From NCBI GenBank assembly GCA_021323335.1, contig JAJTCN010000033.1:1-51959 (forward strand): a stretch of DNA of 51,959 bases. Direction: 5' to 3'. How positions within the stretch are numbered: position 1 is the first letter of the stretch; every line of letters starts with the position of its first letter. Source of the stretch: Ramlibacter sp. (lineage in GTDB: Bacteria; Pseudomonadota; Gammaproteobacteria; Burkholderiales; Burkholderiaceae_C). Of this stretch, positions 17,465 through 25,997 are shown in pieces. Both the position numbers and the translations under genes were made by a program. Below the pieces are notes generated by a model, which made no database searches, was not told the origin of the DNA, and worked only from the letters and a program-made list of their open reading frames with translations.

Positions 17465-18503
17465 TCGCGAGGAACGCGTCGAGGATGTGGAAGTGGTCGT
17501 CGTGGAACTGGTCCTCCAGCGAGGGCAGTTCCGCGATCGGCACCCAGCGCGCCTCCTCGGCGTCGTCGCTGCCGGCGACCTCCGGCCGCATGCGCTCGCC
17601 CAGGTCGAAATAGAAGGCATGGGTGATCACCCGGCCGCGCTGGCTGCGGTCCGGGTGGTCGAAGATGCGCATCGCCTTGCAGGCATGCTCCATCTCCTGC
17701 GGCAGCAGCTCGAACCCCGTTTCCTCCTGCAGTTCGCGCAGCGCCGACTGCCAGGCCGTCTCCCGCTGCTCGATGAAGCCGCCCGGCACCGCCAGCAGGC
17801 CCTTGCCCGGGACCCGGCCGCGCCGGATCAGCAGCACCTCGTCGCGCACGCGCACCACCGCATCCACCGTGACCAGCACCGGCGGGTACGGCGAGCCGGC
17901 CCACTTGTCGTGTTCCGCCGCGAGCTCCCGCCATTCCTCGCGCAGGCGCGGCAGGAAGGGCAACTGCGACCACGCGCGCAGGAAGTCGAGGGTGCTGGCG
18001 GGCACCTGCCCGGAGATCGCCGCGAGCCCGGCTGCCGCCGTGTCCGCGCTGAACAGCGCCGCGCGCAAGGCCTTGCCGTGCACCTCTCCTTGCCGGCCCA
18101 CGTCGTGCAGCGGCCAGCCGGGCGAGAAGCCGTCGAGGTAGTCGCTGGTCGCGTCCTTGCGGTGGCCCACCAGCACCACCCGCGGATGCGGCGTGCCGGC
18201 CAGGCGCGCCATCTCCGCCCGCACCGACGCCACCCAGCGCTTTTCGCCGTAAACGTCGCGGATGGCGACGAAATGGACGCGGGCGCGCTCGTCCTCCGTC
18301 AGCGCCAGGCGGATGGTCTCGACCCGCTCGGCGAAGGTGAAGGGGTTGCGGGGCGAACGCGCGTTGTGAGCGGAGCCGACCAGCACCGCGCAGCGGGGCG
18401 CCAGGCGCAGGGCCTCGCGCAGCAGCGCGAGCTGCGCATCGTGGAAAGGCTGGAAGCGGCCGATGCAGGCGGCCCATTCGTACTTGGCGGACATCCCGCC
18501 CAT
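17451..18503 (-). CDS. Bifunctional NMN adenylyltransferase / Nudix hydrolase (NadM-Nudix)
   Basis: A 350-residue fusion. Residues 8-190 form a NadM-type nucleotidyltransferase domain (CIGRFQPFHDAQL at 13-25, LVGSAHNARSPRNPF); residues about 205-345 form a Nudix domain with a complete Nudix box at 241-263 (GGFIEQRE, RELQEETG). Such fusions act in NAD synthesis/recycling, the Nudix part cleaving ADP-ribose-type compounds. The second histidine of the usual HxxH signature is Q24 here. A second start at 18494 (M4) is equally possible. It overlaps the 3' end of the convergent Bug gene by 14 bp. Confidence 0.85.
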   Translation of the reverse strand: MGGMSAKYEWAACIGRFQPFHDAQLALLREALRLAPRCAVLVGSAHNARSPRNPFTFAERVETIRLALTEDERARVHFVAIRDVYGEKRWVASVRAEMARLAGTPHPRVVLVGHRKDATSDYLDGFSPGWPLHDVGRQGEVHGKALRAALFSADTAAAGLAAISGQVPASTLDFLRAWSQLPFLPRLREEWRELAAEHDKWAGSPYPPVLVTVDAVVRVRDEVLLIRRGRVPGKGLLAVPGGFIEQRETAWQSALRELQEETGFELLPQEMEHACKAMRIFDHPDRSQRGRVITHAFYFDLGERMRPEVAGSDDAEEARWVPIAELPSLEDQFHDDHFHILDAFLAITPP

Positions 18504-18543
18504 TCTGCGGGAGGGCCGGGCCGCCGGGGCGCGCCCCGCGCGC

Positions 18544-19206
18544 TCAGAACCGGCCGAGGCCGGCGAAGGTGCTCATGGCGGCGGAGCGGTGCGGCGCCAG
18601 CGTGATGCAGGCCTGCGTCACCCCCTGCTCGTCCATCTCGGTGGTCACCACGCCGTCGCGCACCGAATCGGCGAAGTCGCCGCCCAGCTGTTCGTGCGTT
18701 TCCGCCGAGACCAGGATGGTCCCCGCCGCCGCGCGCGCCAGCGCTGCCTCGGCTTCCTCCATCTCCGGCCCGACGACCACGCGGTGCTCCCGGCCGTCCA
18801 CCTCGAAGCAGGCCACCATGCACAGCACGGTGCTCACCGCGATGCGGACGCGGCGGCCTTCCGACAGGCGCTGCAGCGTGACCGCCGCTTCCAGGGCGAT
18901 GTCCGGCTCGGAGAAGGACAGCACCATGTCGGCGCGGCTCGCGATCTGCACGTCGCCGCCGACACGCTGGGCCAGCCGCTCCAGCTCGCCGCGGTGGATG
19001 CCGGCCAGCGGGGCGTCTCCGGCCAGCAGCGTGAGCTGGCGCGCCTCGAAGCGGATGGTGGCGCAGGCGGCGCCGAGGAACAGCTTGCGCCAGAAGGCGA
19101 TGTCGCCGCGCCACAGCACCCGCTGCGACAGCGACTCCAGCAGCATCGCCTCGCGCTGCGCGCCCACGTTGCCCGCGCGGTGCGCGTTCGATTCCGTCCC
19201 TTGCAT
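18544..19206 (-). CDS. Unknown protein with degenerate class III cyclase-like C-terminal half
   Basis: A 220-residue cytoplasmic protein of no certain function. The stretch from about residue 95 to 185 (FSEPDIALEAAVTLQ, RIAVSTVLCMVACF, VVVGPEMEEAEAALARAAAG, TILVSAETHEQLG) follows the layout of class III nucleotidyl cyclase domains, whose usual line is V(G)xxVNxAxRLxxxAxxGxILvSxxT. The metal-binding aspartates and the transition-state Asn/Arg pair are not visible, so catalysis is unlikely. The start at 19206 follows AAGGAG at 6-base spacing; an earlier ATG (19224) has no such site. It stands alone between the NadM and MltB genes on the same strand. Confidence 0.6.
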   Translation of the reverse strand: MQGTESNAHRAGNVGAQREAMLLESLSQRVLWRGDIAFWRKLFLGAACATIRFEARQLTLLAGDAPLAGIHRGELERLAQRVGGDVQIASRADMVLSFSEPDIALEAAVTLQRLSEGRRVRIAVSTVLCMVACFEVDGREHRVVVGPEMEEAEAALARAAAGTILVSAETHEQLGGDFADSVRDGVVTTEMDEQGVTQACITLAPHRSAAMSTFAGLGRF

Positions 19207-19345
19207 GTCCTGCTCCTTGGCCAACGACTGTCTGATGTGACCGGCTGCTCTGCCGATGTATCAAAGTGTTGCACCGGCGGACGGCCGCCACAAGTTCTCC
19301 AAGTGCCTATGCCGGGGAGGGAGTTCTACCTAAGCCTGCCGCTTT

Positions 19346-20692
19346 CTACGGCTGCATCAGCAGCTGCATGGTGCGCTGGCCGGCGCGGCGTTCCGGCGTC
19401 AGGCCCTTGGCGGCCCGCTCCGCGGCGATGGCATCGCGCGTGTGGCGGCCCATCACCCCATCGGGCTGCACCAGGCTGTGGCCGCGCTGCTGCAGCCAGG
19501 CCTGCAACTCGCGGACCTGGGCGCGCGTCAGCCCCGGGTCGTCGGTCGGCCAGGGCGTGAAGAAGCCGGGGCCGCCGGCGATGCGGGTGGCCAGCAGCGC
19601 GACCTCCATCACGTAGCGCTCGGAGTTGTTGTAACGGTAGATGGTGTTGAAGTTGCGCGACACCAGGAAGGCCGGCCCGGGCAGGCCCACCGGCAGGAAG
19701 GGGTAGACCTCGGGGTCGCCGGCAGCCTGCAGCGGCGCCGGCTGGCCGTCGGCGGCGAAGCCCGTCCAGCCCATCGCCACCCACTCGGAGAGCTTCCTTG
19801 CCTGCGCGGGCAGCCGGATCGACTTGCCGGTGGCGGCGAACGCGGCTTGCTGCTCCTTGGGGATCGTGACTTCCATGTACACCGGCACGCCGGGCAGCCA
19901 GCCGCCGCGCGTGCGCAGGTGGTTGGCGGTGGTGGCCCAGGAGTCGGCCTCGGAGTTGACGATGTCGGCCACGCCGTCGCCGTCGAAGTCCACGCCGAGC
20001 TGCTCGAAGCTGTCCGGGACGAACTGCGTCCGGCCGAAGGCGCCGGCCCAGGAACCCTGCCAGTTCTCGGCGCGCACCTTGCGGTCGCGCAGCAGCCGCA
20101 CCGCGGCATAGGCGCGCTCGCGCGAGATGCACGCGGTGGCGCGCTCGGGCGGACAGGGCCGCAGGCAGGCCAGCGTCAGCGTCGAATCCAGCACCGGAAT
20201 CCGGCCTTGCGAGGGGCCGAAGTTGGTTTCGATGCCGTAGATCGCGACGACGATTCCCTTCGGGATGCCGAACTGCGCTTCGATGCGCTGCAAGGTGGCC
20301 AGGTTGGACGCCAGGATGCGCTGGCCGTCGCGCACGCGGTCGTCGTCGGTGGTGGCGGCGAGTTCGTCCCACCAGAAGGTCGGCTCGCCGGCCTGCACCA
20401 GCAGCGACTGGCGCACGCGATCGTCGTACCGGGCGGCGGTGGCGATGCGCAGGAAGTCCTCGCGGGCCAGCGGCCGGCCGGCCGAGCCGGTCAGGTCGCC
20501 AAGCTGCTGCACGCAGGCGGCGAACTGTTCGGGCGCCATCGGCTGCGCGATCAGCGAGCCGGAAGGAGCCACGGCGGGCGCGGGCGCCGAGGCGGGAGCG
20601 AGCGGCGCGGGCGATTGCGCGAGGACGAGCTGGGTGATGCACAGCGCGGCGGCGAAAACGGCTGCGCTACGCCTGGAAAAAAGCGATGCCAT
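19346..20692 (-). CDS. Lytic murein transglycosylase (MltB family) with peptidoglycan-binding domain
   Basis: A 448-residue secreted protein. The signal peptide covers residues 1-26 (LCITQLVLAQ) and is followed by a Pro/Ala linker. The SLT_2/MltB catalytic domain spans about 50-370, with catalytic glutamate E155 in IYGIETNFG and the typical SWAGAFGRTQFVPDSF segment. A C-terminal peptidoglycan-binding domain (about 385-446, LQAWLQQRG...PDGVMGRHTRDAI) completes it. It cuts the glycan strand to 1,6-anhydro-MurNAc ends in the periplasm. No lipobox cysteine is seen at the cleavage site, so it is probably soluble. The start at 20692 gives a good signal peptide; longer frames upstream do not. Divergent from the next gene. 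Confidence 0.9.
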   Translation of the reverse strand: MASLFSRRSAAVFAAALCITQLVLAQSPAPLAPASAPAPAVAPSGSLIAQPMAPEQFAACVQQLGDLTGSAGRPLAREDFLRIATAARYDDRVRQSLLVQAGEPTFWWDELAATTDDDRVRDGQRILASNLATLQRIEAQFGIPKGIVVAIYGIETNFGPSQGRIPVLDSTLTLACLRPCPPERATACISRERAYAAVRLLRDRKVRAENWQGSWAGAFGRTQFVPDSFEQLGVDFDGDGVADIVNSEADSWATTANHLRTRGGWLPGVPVYMEVTIPKEQQAAFAATGKSIRLPAQARKLSEWVAMGWTGFAADGQPAPLQAAGDPEVYPFLPVGLPGPAFLVSRNFNTIYRYNNSERYVMEVALLATRIAGGPGFFTPWPTDDPGLTRAQVRELQAWLQQRGHSLVQPDGVMGRHTRDAIAAERAAKGLTPERRAGQRTMQLLMQP

Positions 20693-20759
20693 GGTGAATG
20701 CCTGGGGGTTCGCCCCAGTATAGGGTGACCCCCGGCGGGGCGGGTGCGATTGCACGACA

Positions 20760-21755
20760 ATGCAGCGCATCCCCACCCTGACAAGCACCGCCGTGAGCCA
20801 ACGCCCTGTCCTGCTGCAAACCATCTCCCTGCTGCCGTCGCTCGAACGCCAGCTCGCCGAAACCTACGACGTGCACCGCTTGCCGGCCGCCGGCCCCGAG
20901 CGCGACGCCTTCCTGGCGGCGCGCGGCGCGGAGTTCGACGGGCTCGTCACCTCCGCGGCCAACGGCGCCGGCGCGGCGCTGATCGCGGCGTTGCCGAAGA
21001 TTCGTGCGATCTCCAGCTTCGGCGTCGGCCTCGACAAGCTGGACCTGGAGGCCGCGAAGCAGCGCCGGCTGCCGGTGGGCTACACGCCCGACGTGCTGAA
21101 CGACTGCGTGGCCGACCTCGCCTTCGCGCTGATGCTGGCGATCGGCCGGCGCATCCCCGAAGGAGACCGCTACGTGCGCGCGGGTCGCTGGGTGGAAAAG
21201 GGCGCGCCGCCCTTTCCGTTCGGACGGCAGGTGAGCGGCGCCAAGCTGGGCATCGTCGGCCTCGGACGCATCGGCCGCACCATCGCCCGGCGCGCGGCAG
21301 GCTTCGACATGGAGGTGCGGTACCACAGCCGCCGGCCGGTGGAAGGCGTGGCCTGGCAGCACGAGCCGAAACTGCTGGAGCTGGCGCGCTGGGCCGACTT
21401 CCTGGTCGTCATCACCGCCGGCGGCGCCGAAACCCGCCACCTGGTGAATGCCGAAGTGCTGGACGCCCTCGGCACCAAGGGCTACATCGTCAACGTCGCG
21501 CGCGGCACCGTCATCGACGAAGCGGCGCTGGTGAAGGCGCTGCAGGAAAAGCGCATCGGCGGCGCGGCCCTCGACGTGTTCGAGCGGGAACCGCAGGTGC
21601 CGGCCGAGCTCTTCGCCCTGGACAACGTGGTCATGGTGCCGCACATCGCGAGCGCCACCGTGCAGACGCGCGAGGCCATGGGCCGGCGCGTGCTGGACAA
21701 CCTGGCCGCCGGACTGGCGGGCAAGCCGATGCCGAGCGACGCGACGGCGGGCTGA
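20760..21755 (+). CDS. D-2-hydroxyacid dehydrogenase (glyoxylate/hydroxypyruvate reductase-like)
   Basis: A 331-residue NAD(P)-dependent dehydrogenase of the D-isomer 2-hydroxyacid family. The Rossmann motif GLGRIG is at 167-172 and the catalytic set is intact: R248 (NVARGTV), E277 (DVFEREP) and H295 (VPHIASAT). The nucleotide-specificity stretch after the Rossmann strand reads HSRRPV (189-194), which favours NADPH (inference from the paired arginines). This suits a glyoxylate/hydroxypyruvate reductase. A GTG at 20793 would give a shorter N-terminus beginning near SQRPVLLQ. It is monocistronic, divergent from mltB and convergent with the response-regulator gene. Confidence 0.85.
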   Translation: MQRIPTLTSTAVSQRPVLLQTISLLPSLERQLAETYDVHRLPAAGPERDAFLAARGAEFDGLVTSAANGAGAALIAALPKIRAISSFGVGLDKLDLEAAKQRRLPVGYTPDVLNDCVADLAFALMLAIGRRIPEGDRYVRAGRWVEKGAPPFPFGRQVSGAKLGIVGLGRIGRTIARRAAGFDMEVRYHSRRPVEGVAWQHEPKLLELARWADFLVVITAGGAETRHLVNAEVLDALGTKGYIVNVARGTVIDEAALVKALQEKRIGGAALDVFEREPQVPAELFALDNVVMVPHIASATVQTREAMGRRVLDNLAAGLAGKPMPSDATAG

Positions 21756-21764
21756 TTCGGCGCA

Positions 21765-21800
21765 CACCGGGGTTCGCCTCCGGGCTCACCGCCGGCCTAC
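21765..21800. repeat. Half element of the CCGGGGTT/GGCCTAC repeat family
   Basis: A single arm (CACCGGGGTTCGCCTCCGGG then CTCACCGCCGGCCTAC) matching one arm of 3468-3557 and 38008-38098. It lies between convergent stops (21755 and 21806). Confidence 0.7.
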
Positions 21801-21805
21801 GACGC

Positions 21806-22588
21806 CTATTGCATCTGCCAGGCTGCGCCCGGCGGCGGCTCGGGCACGCCGAGCACGGTGCGGATGGCGCGCAGCAGCGACTCCGGTTCGAAGGGCTTGG
21901 TGATGTAGCCGTCGGCGCCGCCGGTCATGCCCTTGAGCACGGCCTCCCGGGTGGCCTTGCCGGTGAGCATGATCACCGGCACGTCCTTCAGCTGCGGATG
22001 CTGCCGCACCCGCTGGAGGATGTCGAAGCCGTCCGCGTCCGGCAGCACCACGTCCAGCAGCATCAGGCCCGGGATCGGCGGACGGCGGATCTGCGCCACC
22101 ACCTCCGCGCGCGTGCCGGCCTGGCGCACGTCGAAGCCGGAGAGCGTCAGCAGCGTGGCGATGAAGCGGGCCAGCGCGGGATCGTCCTCGACCACCACCA
22201 CCGGCATGCGGCCCCCGCCCGCGGGCCGGGCCGGCGCGCGGCCCCTGGCGATCTGCACGAAGAAGCCGGCGCGCTGCAGCGAGGCGAGGCCGGCATCGAC
22301 TTCCGCCTGTCCGACCGCGCGCGTGAGCTGCGCGACATCGGCATTCCACTGCACGGTGAACGGGTCGGGCTCGACCCGGCGGATCAGGTTCTGGTCCTGC
22401 AGCTCGCGGAGCACCGCGGTGAAGGCGGCGCGCTGCGCCGGCGGCATGCCGGCGGTGAGCTGCTCCAGGGTGAGGATGCCGTCGAGGCGGACGAGCACGT
22501 CGATCTGCGCCGTGGTGAGGCGGGTCGCGCTGCCGCGGAGCTCGGACTCGCCCAGCGGCGTGGGGGCGTAGGTTTCTGCAGGTTGCAT
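21806..22588 (-). CDS. Response regulator with C-terminal receiver domain
   Basis: A 260-residue protein with an unusual order: about 120 residues of helical sequence (possibly two small winged-helix-like repeats, LTTAQIDVLVRLDG and VAQLTRAVGQAEVDAG) precede a complete CheY-type receiver at 128-250. The receiver has acidic pair E134/D135/D136, phospho-acceptor D179 (LLDVVLPDADGF), T209 and K231 (YITKPF). There is no recognisable output domain after it and no kinase gene beside it. It may act as a single-domain relay or regulate by its N-terminal part. Start at 22588; upstream in-frame codons lack homology. Confidence 0.75.
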   Translation of the reverse strand: MQPAETYAPTPLGESELRGSATRLTTAQIDVLVRLDGILTLEQLTAGMPPAQRAAFTAVLRELQDQNLIRRVEPDPFTVQWNADVAQLTRAVGQAEVDAGLASLQRAGFFVQIARGRAPARPAGGGRMPVVVVEDDPALARFIATLLTLSGFDVRQAGTRAEVVAQIRRPPIPGLMLLDVVLPDADGFDILQRVRQHPQLKDVPVIMLTGKATREAVLKGMTGGADGYITKPFEPESLLRAIRTVLGVPEPPPGAAWQMQ

Positions 22589-22669
22589 GGAGATTTCTTG
22601 CGCTGCGGCACCATAACGCAGATGGACCGCCGCGTCACGCCGGTCCCGGCCCGCGAAAGCCGGCGGCCC

Positions 22670-22697
22670 AAAGAAAAGGAGCGCCCATCGGCGCTCC
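22670..22697 (-). terminator. Rho-independent terminator of the GlsB/YeaQ gene
   Basis: Read on the minus strand: an 8-bp stem (GGAGCGCC / GGCGCTCC) with a 4-base loop followed by TTTTCTTT. It lies about 50 bp past the stop of the gene at 22746-23012. A second hairpin (CGCGGAC/GTCCGCG, around 22701-22719) precedes it. Confidence 0.75.
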
Positions 22698-22745
22698 ACG
22701 CGCGGACACGAGGTCCGCGGGATTCTTGTTTCTTTTTTTCGTCGC

Positions 22746-23012
22746 TTAGCGAACGCGGCCGCGGCGGAACAGGTTCACGATGGCCAGCAGGATGATCGCG
22801 CCCACCAGGGAAACCACGATCGAGCCGATGCTGATGCCGTCATTGATGGTGCCCGTGCCCACCAGCGGGGAGATCAGCCAGCCACCCAGGAACGCACCCA
22901 CGATGCCCACCACCACGTTCAGCAGGATGCCCTGCTGGCCGTCGGTGCGCATGACGAGGCTGGCGAGCCAGCCGACGATGCCGCCAATGATCAACCAAAT
23001 CAGAAAACCCAT
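22746..23012 (-). CDS. GlsB/YeaQ/YmgE family stress-response membrane protein
   Basis: An 88-residue inner-membrane protein with three hydrophobic segments and the family's glycine-rich helices (IGGIVGWLASLVM, GILLNVVVGIVGAFLGGWL, ISIGSIVVSLVGAIILLAIVNLF). Members are general-stress-induced transglycosylase-associated proteins of unknown biochemistry. AAGGAG at 7-base spacing sets the start. It is monocistronic, with its own intrinsic terminator downstream. Confidence 0.9.
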   Translation of the reverse strand: MGFLIWLIIGGIVGWLASLVMRTDGQQGILLNVVVGIVGAFLGGWLISPLVGTGTINDGISIGSIVVSLVGAIILLAIVNLFRRGRVR

Positions 23013-23355
23013 ATCGCACTCCTTATGCCGCGAGCGGCGTGTTGTTGAAGGTCGGGCCGCGGCCCCCGGGAGGGAGGCCTGGCCCACCTGCCCCTTTTTT
23101 CGGAGGGCCGGTGCGGTGACTATGGTTGGGGCTGCGCGGCCCGGGCGTAGTCGCCTGTAAAGCGAAGGGGTGCGGCCCCAGCGCATGGCAGCGTCGGACA
23201 ACGCGCCACCGGCGCGGCTTTTTTTCACGCGGGTTCCTGCCGAGTCGCCGGCCAGGTGTGCTGGGCCACAATACGGCAGCAGTGGCAGCTCGGCGGCACC
23301 GATCTTGCTACCTGCACCGGGGTCTTCTACTTTCCAGTCTTTCCGGAGCTTTCCA
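23013..23355. other. 343-bp intergenic region with plus-strand terminator-like hairpins
   Basis: No convincing reading frame. On the plus strand a hairpin CGCGCC-ACC-GGCGCG (23202-23216) is followed within two bases by seven T (23219-23225), a typical intrinsic terminator though no plus-strand gene precedes it. Another GC-rich fold ending before a T6 run lies near 23057-23098. The region could carry a short leader or small RNA ahead of the ABC operon. No known riboswitch consensus was recognised. Confidence 0.45.
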
Positions 23356-24390
23356 ATGCACAAGAGGGTCTTTCTCCAGCTGGCCGGCACGGCCGCATTG
23401 TTCGCCGCATTCTCTGCCGCGGCCCAGCCGGCCACCCCGATCAAGTTCCAGCTCGACTGGCGCTTCGAAGGCCCCGCCGCCTTCTTCCTGCTGCCGGTGG
23501 CCAAGGGTTACTTCAAGGACGCGAAACTGGACGTCCAGGTCGACGCCGGCACCGGCTCCGGCGCGGCCGTGCAGCGCGTCGCCAGCGGCACCTACGACAT
23601 GGGCTTCGCCGACATGGCGGCGCTGATGGAGTTCCACGCCAACAACCCGGACGCCCCCAACAAGCCGGTGGGCGTGATGATGGTCTACAACAACACGCCG
23701 GCGGCGGTGCTGGTGCTCAAGAAATCCGGCATCAAGTCGCCCGCCGACCTCAACGGCAAGAAGCTGGGCGCGCCGGTGTTCGACGCCGGCCGCCGCGGCT
23801 TCCCGATCTTCCAGAAAGCCAACAACATCCCCGGCGTGACCTGGGTGTCGATGGACCCGCCGCTGCGCGAAACGATGCTGGCCCGCGGCGACGTCGACGC
23901 CATCACGGGCTTCTCGTTCACCTCGCTGCTCAACCTGGAGGCGCGCGGCGTCAAGGCCGAGGACGTGACGACCTTCATGTACCCGAACCACGGCGTCAAG
24001 CTGTACGGAAACGTGATCATCGCTTCGCCCAAGCTGATTCGCGAGAACCCGGGCGCCATCAAGGCCTTCCTGGCCGCCTTCGCCAAGGGCTCGAAGGAAG
24101 TGATGGCCAATCCGGACGCGGCCGTCGAATTCGTCAAGCAGCGCGACGGCATCATCAGCACCGACCTGGAGAAGCGCCGCCTGCGCATGGCGATCAACGA
24201 CGTCATCGCCAGCCCCGACGCCCGCACCGAAGGGTACGGCCAGGTCAACCCGGCCCGCCTGTCGCTGATGGCCTCGCAGGTCTCCGACGCCTTCGCCACC
24301 AAGACCCGCGTCAACCCCGAGACGGTCTGGAACGGCTCCTTCCTGCCCACGAAGGCCGAGCTCAACGTGCTGCCCGCCGCGAAGAAATGA
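23356..24390 (+). CDS. ABC transporter substrate-binding protein, NitT/TauT (NMT1/THI5-like) type
   Basis: A 344-residue periplasmic binding protein with signal peptide (MHKRVFLQLAGTAALFAAF, cleavage after SAAAQ). The mature start IKFQLDWRFEGPAAFFLLPVAKGYF is typical of the NMT1/THI5/SsuA fold, which binds small nitrogenous or sulfonated compounds such as pyrimidine precursors, taurine, nitrate or guanidine-related molecules. The gene is coupled to the ATPase by an ATGA overlap, then permease and ureD. That coupling suggests a ligand whose breakdown yields urea (inference); the actual ligand cannot be read from sequence. Confidence 0.85.
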   Translation: MHKRVFLQLAGTAALFAAFSAAAQPATPIKFQLDWRFEGPAAFFLLPVAKGYFKDAKLDVQVDAGTGSGAAVQRVASGTYDMGFADMAALMEFHANNPDAPNKPVGVMMVYNNTPAAVLVLKKSGIKSPADLNGKKLGAPVFDAGRRGFPIFQKANNIPGVTWVSMDPPLRETMLARGDVDAITGFSFTSLLNLEARGVKAEDVTTFMYPNHGVKLYGNVIIASPKLIRENPGAIKAFLAAFAKGSKEVMANPDAAVEFVKQRDGIISTDLEKRRLRMAINDVIASPDARTEGYGQVNPARLSLMASQVSDAFATKTRVNPETVWNGSFLPTKAELNVLPAAKK

Positions 24391-25223
24391 GCGCGGAGCG
24401 AGACACCACCGCGTTCATCGATTTCTCGGACGTCTGGCTCGCCTACAACGACGAACTGCTGCGCGAAGGGCAGTTCGCGGTGGAGGCGATCGACCTGCAG
24501 GTGGGACAGGGCGAGTTCATCGCCATCGTCGGCCCCTCCGGCTGCGGCAAGTCCACCTTCATGAAGCTCGCCACGGGCCTGCGCGGCCCGTCGCGCGGCC
24601 GCATCCGCATCGACGGCCAGCCGGTGACCGGGCCGCTGAAGATCTCCGGCATGGCGTTCCAGGCGCCGTCGCTGCTGCCCTGGCGCACGACGGTCGACAA
24701 CGTGCTGCTGCCGCTGGAGATCGTGGAGCCGTACCGCAGCAGCTTCAAGCAAAAGCGCAAGGAATACGAGGCCCGCGCCCGCGCCCTGCTGCAGAAGGTG
24801 GGGCTGGCCGGCTACGAGGACAAGTTCCCGTGGCAGCTGTCCGGCGGCATGCAGCAGCGCGCCAGCATCTGCCGCGCCCTGATCCACGAGCCCAAGATGC
24901 TGCTGCTCGACGAGCCGTTCGGCGCGCTCGACGCCTTCACCCGCGAGGAGCTGTGGTGCATCCTGCGCGACCTCTGGACCGAACAACGCTTCAACGTGAT
25001 CCTGGTGACGCACGACCTGCGCGAGTCGGTGTTCCTGGCCGACACCGTGTACGTGATGAGCAAGAGCCCCGGCCGCTTCGTGGTCAAGCGCCACATCGAG
25101 CTGCCGCGCCCGCGTGAGCTGGAGGTGACCTATACCAAGGAGTTCGCCGACATCGTCTACGAGCTGCGCGGCCACATCGGCGCCATGCGCGGCAGCAAGG
25201 TCGCGACGGAGGCCAGGGCATGA
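24387..25223 (+). CDS. ABC transporter ATP-binding protein (NitT/TauT type)
   Basis: A 278-residue ATPase subunit. Walker A is GPSGCGKST (about 50-58), the Q-loop is in MAFQAPSLLPW, the signature is LSGGMQQR, Walker B is MLLLDEPFGALD and the H-loop is VTHD. The pattern of TauB/SsuB/NrtD-type subunits is followed, with an extra C-terminal stretch (about 245-278). It is translationally coupled on both sides by ATGA overlaps, giving an equimolar transporter operon. Confidence 0.92.
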   Translation: MSAERDTTAFIDFSDVWLAYNDELLREGQFAVEAIDLQVGQGEFIAIVGPSGCGKSTFMKLATGLRGPSRGRIRIDGQPVTGPLKISGMAFQAPSLLPWRTTVDNVLLPLEIVEPYRSSFKQKRKEYEARARALLQKVGLAGYEDKFPWQLSGGMQQRASICRALIHEPKMLLLDEPFGALDAFTREELWCILRDLWTEQRFNVILVTHDLRESVFLADTVYVMSKSPGRFVVKRHIELPRPRELEVTYTKEFADIVYELRGHIGAMRGSKVATEARA

Positions 25224-25990
25224 AGCCGCATCGCCATTTCGAGCGCTGGGCCCCCGTGCTGCTGGCGGCCGCGCTGGTGCTGCTCTGGCAAGTGGTGGTG
25301 ACGGGCCTGGACATTCCGGAGTACCTGTTCCCGAGCCCGTGGCAGATCGCGCAGCAGTTCGTCGAGTTCAAGGGGCCGCTGCTGGCCGCAGCCTGGAGCA
25401 CCCTGTGGGTGACGACGGTGGGCTTCGGCCTGGCCATCGTGGTGGGCGTGCTGCTCGGCTTCCTGGTCGGTTCCTCGCGCATCGCCTATGCGGCGGTGTA
25501 TCCGCTGATGGTGGGCTTCAATGCCGTGCCGAAGGCCGCGATCGTGCCGATCCTGGTGGTGTGGTTCGGCATCGGCATCGGGCCCGGCATCCTCACCGCC
25601 TTCCTGATCTCGTTCTTCCCGATCACGGTGAACATCGCCACCGGCCTGGCCACGCTGGAACCGGAACTGGAGGACGTGCTGCGGGTGCTGGGCGCCAAGC
25701 GCTGGGACGTGCTGGTCAAGGTGGGCCTGCCGCGCGCCATGCCCTACTTCTACGGCTCGCTGAAGATCGCCATCACGCTGGCCTTCGTCGGCACGGTGCT
25801 GGCGGAAATGACGGCGGGCGACTCCGGCATCGGCAACCTGATCCAGACCGCGGGCAGCCAGCAGCGCATGCCGCTCGCCTTCGCCGGGCTGGCCGCGATC
25901 AGCGTGATGGCGATGGCCATGTACGAGATGTTCAGCTGGCTGGAGAAGCACACCACCGCCTGGGCGCATCGGGGCTCGCAGGCTCACTAA
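25220..25990 (+). CDS. ABC transporter permease (NitT/TauT type)
   Basis: A 256-residue inner-membrane permease with about six helices and the EAA-type coupling loop (LEDVLRVLGAKRWDVLVKVGLPRAMPYFYGSL). It shows the SsuC/TauC-like block FNAVPKAAIVPILVVWFGIGIGPGI. It starts within the ATPase stop (ATGA) and ends 7 bp before ureD, so transporter and urease chaperone are very likely one transcript. Confidence 0.92.
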   Translation: MKPHRHFERWAPVLLAAALVLLWQVVVTGLDIPEYLFPSPWQIAQQFVEFKGPLLAAAWSTLWVTTVGFGLAIVVGVLLGFLVGSSRIAYAAVYPLMVGFNAVPKAAIVPILVVWFGIGIGPGILTAFLISFFPITVNIATGLATLEPELEDVLRVLGAKRWDVLVKVGLPRAMPYFYGSLKIAITLAFVGTVLAEMTAGDSGIGNLIQTAGSQQRMPLAFAGLAAISVMAMAMYEMFSWLEKHTTAWAHRGSQAH

Positions 25991-25997
25991 GGTCGCC

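Noticed and set aside
23013..23355. Guanidine (ykkC-type) riboswitch before the NitT-type receptor gene
   Set aside because: The family context suggested it, but none of the conserved ykkC core sequences was recognised in the leader.
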